NCBI GenBank assembly: GCA_963720695.1
Contig: CAVRGG010000006.1
Span: 124,001 to 188,000 of the forward strand
Direction: 5' to 3'
From: UBA668 sp963720695
GTDB taxonomy: Bacteria > Actinomycetota > Acidimicrobiia > Acidimicrobiales > Ilumatobacteraceae
Length of the DNA stretch: 64,000 nt
Below, in pieces: positions 24,363 to 32,638 of this stretch. Numbering within the stretch: the first letter of the stretch is position 1; every line of letters starts with the position of its first letter. The notes under the pieces were generated by a model that searched no databases, had not been told where the DNA came from, and saw only the letters and a program-made list of their open reading frames with translations. The position numbers and the translations under genes were made by a program.

Positions 24363-24943
24363 TGCTTGCTCTTCCCCCGGCCCCCGCACCCCCGCCGCGT
24401 CGCCAGGTCTTCGTCGGCACTGCGTTCTTCGCCGCCGTTGCGGCCTCGCTGCTCGGTGGCATGCTCGCCCTCTGGTTGCGACTGCGCAAGGAAGCCATCC
24501 AAGGCGTCGACGGCCGCTGGATGCCCAAGGACATCGACGTGCCGATGGTGCCGGCCAACGTGATGCTCATCGCCTTGATCCCGCTGTGCATCTTCGCCCA
24601 GTGGGCCGTGTACAGCGCCAAGCGCGAGGACAGGCCCCACACGGGTCTGGCGTTGGCCCTCACCGGGCTGATGGGACTGGCGCTGATCAACGCCCAGGCC
24701 TTCATCTACGCCACGATGCACGTTCCTGCGAACGGGGGCACGTTCAGCACGATGTTCTACGTCGTCACCGGTGTCACGGTGGCGCTGGCGGTGATCGGCG
24801 TGGTCTTCAGCGCCGTCACGATGTTCCGCTATCTCGGTGGCCGCACCTCGGACCGTGAGGTCGTCGCCGCCCATGCCCTGTATTGGTACGCCTTCGCCGC
24901 CGTGTTCACGGCGGTGTGGTTCGTGGTCTACGTGACGAAGTAA
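24362..24943 (+). CDS. cytochrome c oxidase subunit III-like paralogue
   Basis: A 193-residue membrane protein with about five helices. The final helix (LYWYAFAAVFTAVWFVVYVTK) aligns with the last helix of CtaE (LYWHFVDVVWVVIFTLVYL), but the conserved His and Asp are absent. Other similarity includes an initial helix pattern and AVYSAKREDRPHTG, matching NSAKRKDDRNTK in the true subunit III of this window. It starts at ATG 24362 inside the stop codon of the subunit I-like gene, so the two are translationally coupled. Like its neighbour it appears to be a degenerate partner retaining fold rather than function; this is inference. Confidence 0.75.
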   Translation: MLALPPAPAPPPRRQVFVGTAFFAAVAASLLGGMLALWLRLRKEAIQGVDGRWMPKDIDVPMVPANVMLIALIPLCIFAQWAVYSAKREDRPHTGLALALTGLMGLALINAQAFIYATMHVPANGGTFSTMFYVVTGVTVALAVIGVVFSAVTMFRYLGGRTSDREVVAAHALYWYAFAAVFTAVWFVVYVTK

Positions 24944-24953
24944 CGGGGAGCCC

Positions 24954-26102
24954 ATGTTCACCACTGGTTCAAAACTGTTCCTCGGGGCGACCGTGCTCTC
25001 CATCGTGGGAGCCGTCGCGTTCGCAGCCACGAACGGCGGTCCGATCGGGACGATGGGCACCATCGGCCTCGTCACGGTCGCGTGTGTGTTCGCGTTCCTC
25101 AGCGGCATCAACTTCTTCATTCGCGACGGCAACGTGCCCGCGATGCAGGAGGGCGTGCAGCGCACGGCCGCTGCCGCTCGGCCGCCGGTGGGGCGCAGCA
25201 TGTGGCCCGCCGTGGCGTCCGTCGGGCTCGCCGGTCTCGTCGTGGGCGCGGTCAGTCGGCCCGTGGTGTTCAAGGTCTCCGTCATCGTGGTGCTCGCTGC
25301 GCTGGTCGAGTGGATGGTGCAGGGCTGGAGCGAAGGAGCGAGCTCCGACGCGGCGTACAACGCCGGAATCCGCAAGCGGATGCTCCACCCCCTCGAGTTC
25401 CCGATCCTGGCCGCCGTTGCGGTCGGCGGGATCATCTACGCCTTCTCCCGCATCATGCTGAGCGTCAACAAGGACGCCGGCCGGTGGGTGTTCATCGTGC
25501 TCGGCACGATCATCCTGGTCGTCGGCTTCCTGTTCGCTGCCAAGCGCGGTGTCAGCAAGGGCACCGTGGCCGGCGTCATCACGGTCGGCGCGTTGGCGCT
25601 GATGGGTGTCGGTGTCGTGTCGGCCCTGCAGGGCCAGCGAACCGTCGAACCGCATCCTGCGCTCACCAGTGCGGTGTGCCTGGGGCAGGCGTCCGAAGCG
25701 GAGACGGAAGAGGTCGATGCCCGCGGTTCTCAGGCCGTCGCCGGCAAGAGCAGCGTCATCGCCAGCGTCGTGCTCACCTCGGACAATCGCCTGGTCGCAT
25801 TCCTCAACGGCGTGCCCAACGTCGAGTACCACGAGATCCCGGTGCCGCGCAGCACCGACGTGCACGTCCTCTTCACCAACAAGTCGTCGGAGCCGCAACG
25901 GCTCACCGTCCACCTCGGGACGTTCAAGGCGGCCGACGGTAGCGAGGGAAGCGAGCAGGCCGATTGCACCACCAAGGTGAAGCACGGCGGCGAGGCCTTC
26001 CTCACCTTCAAGTTCCCCAAGTCGCAACTCGCCAGCAGCACCCCCTACGTCCTCACCGTTCCCGGTGTCGACGGCCAAGAAATCAAGTTGCTGGTCCCGT
26101 GA
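24954..26102 (+). CDS. multi-helix membrane protein with C-terminal cupredoxin-like domain
   Basis: 382 residues. The first ~240 contain about six to seven hydrophobic helices; the early part (VACVFAFLSGINFFIRDG, HPLEFPILAAVAVGGIIYAF) has the feel of the actinobacterial CtaF subunit. The last ~120 residues are a beta-rich extracytoplasmic domain (VHVLFTNKSSEPQRLTVHLGTF; YVLTVPGVDGQEIKLLVP) resembling a cupredoxin fold, without a recognisable C-x-x-x-C-x-x-x-H-x-x-M copper centre. ATG 24954 has a good CGGGGAG site. It is the third gene of the paralogue trio and its stop is 20 bases before the ctaC start. It might substitute for subunit II in a non-catalytic complex. Confidence 0.7.
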   Translation: MFTTGSKLFLGATVLSIVGAVAFAATNGGPIGTMGTIGLVTVACVFAFLSGINFFIRDGNVPAMQEGVQRTAAAARPPVGRSMWPAVASVGLAGLVVGAVSRPVVFKVSVIVVLAALVEWMVQGWSEGASSDAAYNAGIRKRMLHPLEFPILAAVAVGGIIYAFSRIMLSVNKDAGRWVFIVLGTIILVVGFLFAAKRGVSKGTVAGVITVGALALMGVGVVSALQGQRTVEPHPALTSAVCLGQASEAETEEVDARGSQAVAGKSSVIASVVLTSDNRLVAFLNGVPNVEYHEIPVPRSTDVHVLFTNKSSEPQRLTVHLGTFKAADGSEGSEQADCTTKVKHGGEAFLTFKFPKSQLASSTPYVLTVPGVDGQEIKLLVP

Positions 26103-26122
26103 AAATGACCGGAGCAGACACT

Positions 26123-27349
26123 GTGACTACCCTCGAGGAGATGTCCTCACCCCGTCGTCGTCGTTGGCCACTCGCCGCCCTCGCCGTGTCGGTCGGCGTC
26201 CTGCTGGCCGGCTGCGCCAAGGACGCCCCGCAGGACACCTTCCAGCCGGCCGGCCCGAACGCCCGTCAGATCGACAACCTCCAGCGGCCGGTGTTCTACA
26301 TCGCCGGTGTGGTCGGGGTCATCGTGCTCGGCGTCGTCGGCTACATCATGTTCAAGTTCAAGGACCGCGGCCAGGACATCCCCGAGCAGACCCACGGCAA
26401 CCCGAAGCTCGAGATCGCGCTCACGATCCTGCCGGCGATCATCCTCGCCGGGGTCGCGGTGCCCACGGTCATCACCGTGTTCGCACTCGACAAGAAGTCC
26501 GACACCGAGTGCATCATCAACGTCACCGGCCAGCAGTGGTGGTGGGAGTACGACTACACGGCGGGCGATTGCGGTGGTGTCACCATCAGCGCGCCGATCG
26601 TCACCAGCGGCGAACTGGTCATGCCCGCCAACGTGCCGGTGCTGCTGCGCATCACCAGCCGCGACGTCATCCACAGCTTCTGGATCCCGAAGCTCAACGG
26701 CAAGCGCGACGCCGTGCCCGGCCGCCTGCACACGCTGCGGATGGAGGCCGACCACCCTGGCCTCTACACCGGTCAGTGCACCGAGTTCTGCGGCCTCAGC
26801 CACGCGCGCATGCGCATGGCCGCGATCGCGCTCGACACGGCCGATTTCCAGAAGTGGGTCGACAACCAGCTCGAGCCGTACACGTCGCCCGAGGCCGGCA
26901 CGCTGGCCGCCGAGGGTGAGCAGACGTTCATCGCCAACTGCAGCAAGTGCCACCAGGTCAACGGCATCAAGAACACCGACGGCACGCCCGTGCTCTCCGA
27001 CCCCGACCTCTACGTCGTCTCGGGCGTCGCGCCGAACCTCACCAACCTCATGACCCGCACCGCGATCGCGGGGTGGACCTTCGACCTCATCACGGCCGAG
27101 TGCCGCGATGCGCTCTGGCACGCGAAGCCCGAGGAGTTCGGGGCCATGTACCTCAAGGGCGTCACGCCCGACTGCTTCGACGAGGCGGCCCTGCGCGACT
27201 GGTTGCGCAACCCGCCGGGCATGAAGCCCATGTTCGTCGACCCCACCAAGCTGGATTCCACGGGAGGTAAGTACCGTGGCATGCCGAACCTGAACCTCAC
27301 CCCGGCTCAGATCGACCAGCTCATCGCGTTCCTCATCGAGCGGAAGTAA
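26123..27349 (+). CDS. ctaC: caa3-type cytochrome c oxidase subunit II with fused cytochrome c domain
   Basis: About 408 residues. A lipoprotein-like signal (ALAVSVGVLLAGCAKD) is followed by two membrane helices, then the cupredoxin domain. The CuA site shows HSFW plus CTEFCGLSHARMRM (two Cys, His and Met), with the aromatic electron-entry patch QQWWWEY. The C-terminal region carries a c-type heme motif CSKCH, making this a caa3 rather than aa3 type. Electrons pass from cytochrome c domain to CuA to subunit I. GTG 26123 is chosen since GGAG at 26111-26114 is eight bases upstream; ATG 26105 and ATG 26141 are in the same frame. The C-terminal extension is longer than a minimal cytochrome c. Confidence 0.92.
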   Translation: MTTLEEMSSPRRRRWPLAALAVSVGVLLAGCAKDAPQDTFQPAGPNARQIDNLQRPVFYIAGVVGVIVLGVVGYIMFKFKDRGQDIPEQTHGNPKLEIALTILPAIILAGVAVPTVITVFALDKKSDTECIINVTGQQWWWEYDYTAGDCGGVTISAPIVTSGELVMPANVPVLLRITSRDVIHSFWIPKLNGKRDAVPGRLHTLRMEADHPGLYTGQCTEFCGLSHARMRMAAIALDTADFQKWVDNQLEPYTSPEAGTLAAEGEQTFIANCSKCHQVNGIKNTDGTPVLSDPDLYVVSGVAPNLTNLMTRTAIAGWTFDLITAECRDALWHAKPEEFGAMYLKGVTPDCFDEAALRDWLRNPPGMKPMFVDPTKLDSTGGKYRGMPNLNLTPAQIDQLIAFLIERK

Positions 27350-27362
27350 GGGAGCCTCACCG

Positions 27363-29381
27363 ATGGCCATCATCGAACGACCTTCGCCAGTCCCCGCCAC
27401 CGTCGCGCCGGGTGGCGCAGCCCCTGCCCTCGTCACGCCGTCGCGCGCCCTCGGTGTGTTCCGCCGTCCTGTCGCCACCACCGGATGGAAGTCCTGGGTG
27501 TTCACGGTCGACCACAAGAAGCTCGGCATCATGTACGGCGCCGTCGCCCTGTTCTTCTTCCTCGTCGGTGGCGTCGAAGCACTCCTGATCCGGCTCCAGT
27601 TGGCGGCCCCCGACAACACCGTCCTCAGCGCTGGGCTCTACAACGAGATGTTCACGATGCACGCCACCACCATGGTGTTCCTCTTCGTGATGCCGATGGC
27701 GGCCGCATTCGCCAACTACTTCCTGCCGTTGCAGGTCGGTGCACGAGACGTCGCCTTCCCCCGCATCAACGCGGTCGGTTTCTGGCTGTTCCTCTTCGGT
27801 GGCCTCTTCCTCAACAGTTCGTGGATCCTCGGCGGCGCTGCCGACGGCGGCTGGTTCATGTACTCCCCGAACTCCAGTGCCCTGTTCTCGCCCAGCCACG
27901 GCATCGACTTCTGGGTGTTGGGTCTGCAGATCACCGGTATCGCCTCGCTCGTCGGCGCGATCAACCTGATCGTCACGGTGCTCAACATGCGTGCGCCGGG
28001 GATGAAGCTGATGAACATGCCGGTGTTCACCTGGATGGTGCTCGTCGTGCAGTTCCTGCTGCTCTTCGCGATGCCCGTCATCACGGTGGCGCTGTTCCTG
28101 CTGAGCTTCCAACGCATCTTCGGTGCGACGTTCTTCGACGTCAACCAAGGGGCCGATCCGCTGCTCTGGCAACACCTGTTCTGGATCTTCGGTCACCCAG
28201 AGGTGTACATCATCATCCTTCCCAGCTTCGGCATCATCTCCGAGGTGCTGCCGACGTTCGCCCGAAAACCACTGTTCGGCTACAAGTTCGTCGTGTTCTC
28301 CGGCGCGGCGATCGGCTTCGTCGGCTGGGGTGTGTGGGCTCACCACATGTTCGCCAGTGGTCTCGGCCCGGTGAGCGTCGCCGTCTTCTCGGTGGCCACG
28401 ATGCTGATCGCCATCCCGACCGGCGTGAAGATCGTCAACTGGACGCTCACGTTGTGGGGCGGCAAGCTCTGGTTCACCACCTCGATGCTCTTCGCGATCG
28501 GCGTGATCGTGCTGTTCACCATCGGCGGGCTCTCCGGGGTGACCCACGCCGTGGCACCGTCGGACACCCAGCAGACCGACACGTACCACATCGTCGCCCA
28601 CTTCCACTACGTGATCGTCGGCGGCGCCGTGATGGGGCTGTTCGCCGGGTTCTACTTCTGGTGGCCGAAGATGTTCGGCAAGTGCCTCAGCGAGCGCCTC
28701 GGCAAGTGGAACTTCTGGCTGATGTTCTTCGGCGTCAACCTCACGTTCGCCCCGATGCACATCCTCGGCCTGCAGGGCCAGCCTCGGCGCATGGTCGTGT
28801 GGCCCGAGAAGCTCACCGGTACCGGGTTCTTCGACCTCCACTTCTGGAACCAGGTGGCGTCACTCGGCGCCTTCACGATCGCCGCCGGTGTCCTGATCTT
28901 CGTGATCAACATCGTCCACACGTGGAAGAGGGCACCCATCGCCTCGCTCGATCCGTGGGACGCGCGCACGCTCGAATGGATGACCTCGAGCCCGCCCAAG
29001 GAACACAACTTCGACAGCATCCCCACGGTCCACGCCCTCGACGAGTTCTTCCACCGCAAGTACGAAGAGGTCGACACCGAGGACGGACCGCGCCTGGTGA
29101 AGGTGAAGACCGCCGAGGAGATCTTGGCCGAGCTCGAGGCCAACGCCGACGCGCACATCCACCTCCCGTCGCCGTCCTACTGGCCGATCGTGCTGGCCTT
29201 CTCGTTGCCGATCATCGCCTACGGCGTCATCTTCAACCTGATCTTCAGCGTCGTCGGCGCGGGCATCTTGCTGCTGGCCATGTTCGGCTGGGCACTCGAG
29301 CCCTCGGTCGCCGACGACAGTGACTACGACCCGCCGGCCGACGGTGGGGACTCGACGAAGGAGTTGGCGACCCTTGGCTGA
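27363..29381 (+). CDS. ctaD: cytochrome c oxidase subunit I
   Basis: A 672-residue catalytic subunit with twelve helices plus a C-terminal extension. All ligands are present: H100 (TMHATTM) and H415 for heme a, H413 for heme a3 (VAHFHYV), and H278 (GHPEVY), H327 and H328 (AHHMF) for CuB. The His-Tyr cross-link Tyr is Y282. It reduces O2 to water and pumps protons. The C-terminal portion continues past the usual end with a charged stretch (HRKYEEVDTEDGPRLVKVKTAEE in part) and two more hydrophobic helices, apparently fused or extended. ATG 27363 follows ctaC by 13 bases with a purine-rich site. Confidence 0.96.
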   Translation: MAIIERPSPVPATVAPGGAAPALVTPSRALGVFRRPVATTGWKSWVFTVDHKKLGIMYGAVALFFFLVGGVEALLIRLQLAAPDNTVLSAGLYNEMFTMHATTMVFLFVMPMAAAFANYFLPLQVGARDVAFPRINAVGFWLFLFGGLFLNSSWILGGAADGGWFMYSPNSSALFSPSHGIDFWVLGLQITGIASLVGAINLIVTVLNMRAPGMKLMNMPVFTWMVLVVQFLLLFAMPVITVALFLLSFQRIFGATFFDVNQGADPLLWQHLFWIFGHPEVYIIILPSFGIISEVLPTFARKPLFGYKFVVFSGAAIGFVGWGVWAHHMFASGLGPVSVAVFSVATMLIAIPTGVKIVNWTLTLWGGKLWFTTSMLFAIGVIVLFTIGGLSGVTHAVAPSDTQQTDTYHIVAHFHYVIVGGAVMGLFAGFYFWWPKMFGKCLSERLGKWNFWLMFFGVNLTFAPMHILGLQGQPRRMVVWPEKLTGTGFFDLHFWNQVASLGAFTIAAGVLIFVINIVHTWKRAPIASLDPWDARTLEWMTSSPPKEHNFDSIPTVHALDEFFHRKYEEVDTEDGPRLVKVKTAEEILAELEANADAHIHLPSPSYWPIVLAFSLPIIAYGVIFNLIFSVVGAGILLLAMFGWALEPSVADDSDYDPPADGGDSTKELATLG

Positions 29382-30006
29382 CATCGCCGTCCACGAAGTG
29401 GACCACGAGCACGAGAACGACGGACCGGCGCCCGGATTCCACGGGACCAGCACCGGCCTGAGCAACAACAAGCTGGCGATGTGGCTGTTCCTCGGCAGCG
29501 AGTGCCTGCTGTTCGGCGGCCTCATCTCCACCTACATGCTCTACCGCGGCCGTTACTCCGGTGGCCCGGGCCCCTCGCAGATCTTCGACATCCCGGTCAC
29601 CTCGGTCAGCAGCTTCATCCTGCTGATGAGCTCGCTCACGATGGTGCTCGCGGTCAACTCGGCCAAGCGCAAGGACGACCGCAACACCAAGCTGTGGCTC
29701 GCCGTCACCGCGATGCTCGGCGCCCTGTTCGTGGGCGGTCAGGTCTACGAGTTCACGTCCTTCTACCACGAAGGTCTCGGCTTCACCTCGAGCCTGTTCG
29801 GCTCGAGCTTCTACACCCTCACCGGGTTCCACGGGGTGCACGTGACGGTCGGCATCATCATGCTGCTGGCGTTGGTGGGCATCATCGGTCGGAGCCGAAT
29901 CCCCGGCGACAAGGCGGAGGTGGTCGAGCTCATCGGCCTCTACTGGCACTTCGTCGACGTGGTCTGGGTCGTCATCTTCACCCTCGTCTACCTGATCCCG
30001 GCCTGA
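29374..30006 (+). CDS. ctaE: cytochrome c oxidase subunit III
   Basis: 210 residues with five helices. Conserved features are LAMWLFLGSECLLFGGL, the GFHGVHVTVG motif and the terminal LYWHFVDVVWVVIFTLVYL. The TTG at 29374 is proposed as start because AAGGAG at 29358-29363 lies ten bases upstream, giving an eight-base overlap with the ctaD stop; GTG 29398 is the alternative. The His-rich N-terminus (HEVDHEHEND) is typical of actinobacterial forms. Subunit III stabilises the oxidase and guides oxygen or protons. Confidence 0.93.
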   Translation: MADIAVHEVDHEHENDGPAPGFHGTSTGLSNNKLAMWLFLGSECLLFGGLISTYMLYRGRYSGGPGPSQIFDIPVTSVSSFILLMSSLTMVLAVNSAKRKDDRNTKLWLAVTAMLGALFVGGQVYEFTSFYHEGLGFTSSLFGSSFYTLTGFHGVHVTVGIIMLLALVGIIGRSRIPGDKAEVVELIGLYWHFVDVVWVVIFTLVYLIPA

Positions 30007-30016
30007 GGTACGCACC

Positions 30017-30361
30017 ATGAGCGCCACCACCGAACACGCAGCCGACGCACCCGATGCGCACGATGATCCCCACGCACACGAGGGACACCACGTTCCCAAG
30101 GACGCCTACTTCATCAAGACGGCGGTGGTCCTCGCGATTCTGACCGCGCTGGAGACCTCCACCTACTGGGTCGACCTCGGCCACTTCCACACACCGGTGC
30201 TGCTCATCCTGATGACCATCAAGTTCTTCATGATCGTGATGATCTTCATGCACCTGAAGTTCGACAGCAAGATCTTCAGCATGATGTTCTACACCGGCCT
30301 CGGCCTCGCCCTGTTCGTGTACATGGTCTTCCTCTTCACGTTCAAGTTCTTCCAGGCATAA
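30017..30361 (+). CDS. prokaryotic-type cytochrome c oxidase subunit IV
   Basis: A 114-residue protein with a His/Asp/Ala-rich N-terminus (DAHDDPHAHEGHH) and three hydrophobic helices. The second helix, LLILMTIKFFMIVMIFMHLK, carries the Lys-Phe-Phe and Met-His-Leu signature of the COX4_pro/CyoD-like family. It lies ten bases after the ctaE stop in the same operon. It is an accessory stability subunit; no cofactor is bound. The His-rich tail might hold metal, but that is speculation. Confidence 0.88.
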   Translation: MSATTEHAADAPDAHDDPHAHEGHHVPKDAYFIKTAVVLAILTALETSTYWVDLGHFHTPVLLILMTIKFFMIVMIFMHLKFDSKIFSMMFYTGLGLALFVYMVFLFTFKFFQA

Positions 30362-30364
30362 CTC

Positions 30365-31315
30365 ATGCTGGCCGCGTCGACGTATGCGGATCCCTGGCGC
30401 TTCGTGCCGAACCCGGAGGTCTACCTGCTCGTCGCGTTCCTCGTCGGCGCGTACGTCTACATGGTGCGCGTGATCGGGCCGACCGCAGTTCGGCCCGGCC
30501 AACCCGTGGTGACGTCACGCCAGTGGAAGTGCTTCATCGCGGCGATGGTGGTGCTGTTCGTGGCGAGCACCTGGCCGATCCACCAGATCGGCGAGGACTA
30601 CCTGTACAGCGTGCACATGGTGCAGCACATGATGCTGAGCTACTTCCTGCCGCCGCTGGTCCTTCTGGCCACGCCCGAGTGGTTGCTGCGGGCGCTCATC
30701 GGCGATGGTCGGACCTATCGGGTGGTGAGGTTCTTCTCCAAGCCCGTGGTGGCGGCCGTGGTCTTCAACGCGATGACCATGATCCTGCACGTGCCCGGGG
30801 TCGTGAACACGTCCACCACCAACGGTCCGTTGCACTTCTCCCTCCACCTGTTCGTGGTGCTCACCGCGGTGCTGATGTGGATGCCCGTCGTCGGCCCTCT
30901 GCCCGAGTTGCAGATGTCCTACGGCGGCAAGATGATCTACCTCTTCCTGCAGAGCGTGGTGCCGACGGTGCCCGCGGCCTGGCTGACGTTCGCCGACGGG
31001 GCGGTCTATCGCCACTACGGCGAGCAGCCCGTACGCGTCTGGGGAATGAGCGTCATCGACGACCAGCAACTGGCCGCGGTGTTCATGAAGATCGGGGCCG
31101 GCTTCTTCCTGTGGGGCATCGTGATCTTCATGTTCTTCCGGCGCTTCGGGACGAGTGCGAAGGACGAGAACACCTACCGCCGCGCCGGCCGCATGCCGAG
31201 TGCCGAGATCACCGGCAACGAGGAGTTCCCGCTCACCTATGGTGATGTCACCGATGCCTTCGGGCGCGCGGAAGCGCCGGCCGAACCAGAGGTCGACCGG
31301 CGCTCCCAGCGGTAG
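30365..31315 (+). CDS. ctaG: caa3-type oxidase assembly factor CtaG
   Basis: A 316-residue membrane protein of the caa3_CtaG family with about seven helices. Conserved His/Met clusters in SVHMVQHMMLSYF and MILHVPGVVNTS are the usual candidates for copper handling in this family. It would help insert CuB/CuA during oxidase biogenesis. The start ATG 30365 is three bases after the subunit IV stop, so it is the last gene of the ctaC-ctaD-ctaE-IV-ctaG operon. It ends 26 bases before the convergent htrA stop. Confidence 0.9.
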   Translation: MLAASTYADPWRFVPNPEVYLLVAFLVGAYVYMVRVIGPTAVRPGQPVVTSRQWKCFIAAMVVLFVASTWPIHQIGEDYLYSVHMVQHMMLSYFLPPLVLLATPEWLLRALIGDGRTYRVVRFFSKPVVAAVVFNAMTMILHVPGVVNTSTTNGPLHFSLHLFVVLTAVLMWMPVVGPLPELQMSYGGKMIYLFLQSVVPTVPAAWLTFADGAVYRHYGEQPVRVWGMSVIDDQQLAAVFMKIGAGFFLWGIVIFMFFRRFGTSAKDENTYRRAGRMPSAEITGNEEFPLTYGDVTDAFGRAEAPAEPEVDRRSQR

Positions 31316-31341
31316 CGGTCCACGAGACCGATGCGGGACGG

Positions 31342-32535
31342 TCAGTTCGTGGGCCGCTCGGCCAAGGTGAGCGTGACCACCTTGGTGGACCCGTTGCGGG
31401 ACAGTGTGATGTCCACCTTCGTGCCGGGAGCGAGACCCCGCAGGACGGTGGAGAGACGTTCGGCGGTGGACACGGAGGTGTCGTTGACCTTCGTGATCAC
31501 ATCGCCGGGCTGAATGCCGGCGGTCGCCGCTGGTGTGGAGGGTTGCACCGTGGCGACCGTGATGCCGTTGGGCGTCTCCGACAGCGTGACACCGATGTAG
31601 CCGATCGGTGCCGCGGTGACGTTCTTGCCCGCCTTCAGATCGTTGAGAAGCGGTTGGATCGTGCCGACCGAGATTGCGAAGCCGATGTTCTGCGCATCGG
31701 GGATGCCGGCCGAGTTGATGCCGATGAGTTCACCGGCGCTGTTCACGAGCGCTCCTCCGGAGTTGCCGTGGTTGATCGCCGCATCCGTCTGGATGAGTCC
31801 GTGCAACGTCACGGTCGAGCTCTCCTGCAGTGTGCGATCCAGCGCTGACACGATGCCCGTGGAGACGGTCGGCGCATCGCCCAGGTCCAGTGCGTTGCCG
31901 ATCGCGACGACTTGGTCGCCGACCTGCAGCGTGGAGGTGTCGGCGAGCGTCAGCGGGGTGAGGTTACTGGTGTCGTCGAGTTGCAGGAGCGCCACGTCAT
32001 AGGCGGTCGAGGCGCCGAGCACCTTCGCCGAGCGAACCGTGCCGTCGGCCATCTTGACCGTGATGACGGGATTGGGGATCTCGTTGCCGAAGCTGTCCAC
32101 GGTGCTCACGACGTGGGCGTTGGTGAGCAGCAGCCCGTCGGCCGAGATGACGACGCCGGAGCCGGCAGCCACGGGGGTGACGGTGCCACCGTCGCTGGAA
32201 CCGATCTCGATCGCCGCGACGGCGGGCTCGACACGGGCCAGCAGCGCGTGGAGGTCGAAGGATCCGGTGCCCGTGACGGAGCCGGTGGATGACGAGATGT
32301 AGGACACCGAGGAGGTGTTGTCGGTGAGACGAACGGTGGCGTAGGACGCACCGACGGAGAGGGCGACGCACAGCGCCGCCGTTCCCACCACGGAACCCCG
32401 TCGACGGGGGGGAGGACTGACGGGTGACGGGGGTGGTGGTGGGAACGGCGAGCCGTACTGGGCTGCTCGGCCGGGGAGATCGACCTCTGCGGGCGCTTGA
32501 TCAGGGGAAGCGATGTCATCGTCGAGCAACGTCAT
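31342..32535 (-). CDS. HtrA/DegP-like trypsin-type serine protease with PDZ domain
   Basis: 397 residues. A Pro-rich cytoplasmic N-terminus is followed by one membrane anchor (VVGTAALCVALSVGASYA). The S1C protease domain has catalytic H141 (LLTNAHVV), D180 (YDVALLQL) and S259 (GNSGGALVN). A single PDZ domain (about 305-390, GYIGVTLSETPNG; AGIQPGDVITKVND) follows. It would degrade or refold damaged envelope proteins. ATG 32535 has CACACT at 32542-32547 (minus strand) six bases upstream and no ribosome site, so it is probably leaderless. It is divergent from a two-component system, the arrangement seen in actinobacterial envelope-stress loci such as MprAB-PepD. Confidence 0.92.
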   Translation of the reverse strand: MTLLDDDIASPDQAPAEVDLPGRAAQYGSPFPPPPPSPVSPPPRRRGSVVGTAALCVALSVGASYATVRLTDNTSSVSYISSSTGSVTGTGSFDLHALLARVEPAVAAIEIGSSDGGTVTPVAAGSGVVISADGLLLTNAHVVSTVDSFGNEIPNPVITVKMADGTVRSAKVLGASTAYDVALLQLDDTSNLTPLTLADTSTLQVGDQVVAIGNALDLGDAPTVSTGIVSALDRTLQESSTVTLHGLIQTDAAINHGNSGGALVNSAGELIGINSAGIPDAQNIGFAISVGTIQPLLNDLKAGKNVTAAPIGYIGVTLSETPNGITVATVQPSTPAATAGIQPGDVITKVNDTSVSTAERLSTVLRGLAPGTKVDITLSRNGSTKVVTLTLAERPTN

Positions 32536-32556
32536 GTGTGCAGTGTGCCGATCCTT

Positions 32557-32596
32557 GCTGAGCGCACGCTGAAGATCGCTGAAGCATCTCTTCAGC
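32557..32596 (+). promoter_or_regulatory. GCTGA direct repeats and palindrome between htrA and the response regulator
   Basis: GCTGA occurs at 32557, 32568 and 32578, that is, with 11- and 10-base periods. GCTGAAG at 32578-32584 also forms a perfect inverted repeat with CTTCAGC at 32590-32596. OmpR/PhoB-type regulators bind direct repeats with 10-11 bp periods, so this is a candidate operator for the adjacent regulator, serving both divergent promoters. Binding is inferred. Confidence 0.5.
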
Positions 32597-32626
32597 GGCG
32601 ACGGAACACCTGGTCGATCCTGGTGC

Positions 32627-32632
32627 GAGAAT
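32627..32632 (+). promoter_or_regulatory. -10 element of leaderless response regulator gene
   Basis: GAGAAT six bases before ATG 32639 and no Shine-Dalgarno site in between; the spacing places the transcript start at or beside the A of ATG. Confidence 0.5.
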
Positions 32633-32638
32633 GCCCAC

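Noticed and set aside
29381..29400. Start of ctaE at GTG 29398
   Set aside because: No ribosome site at proper spacing, whereas TTG 29374 follows AAGGAG by ten bases; kept as an alternative only.
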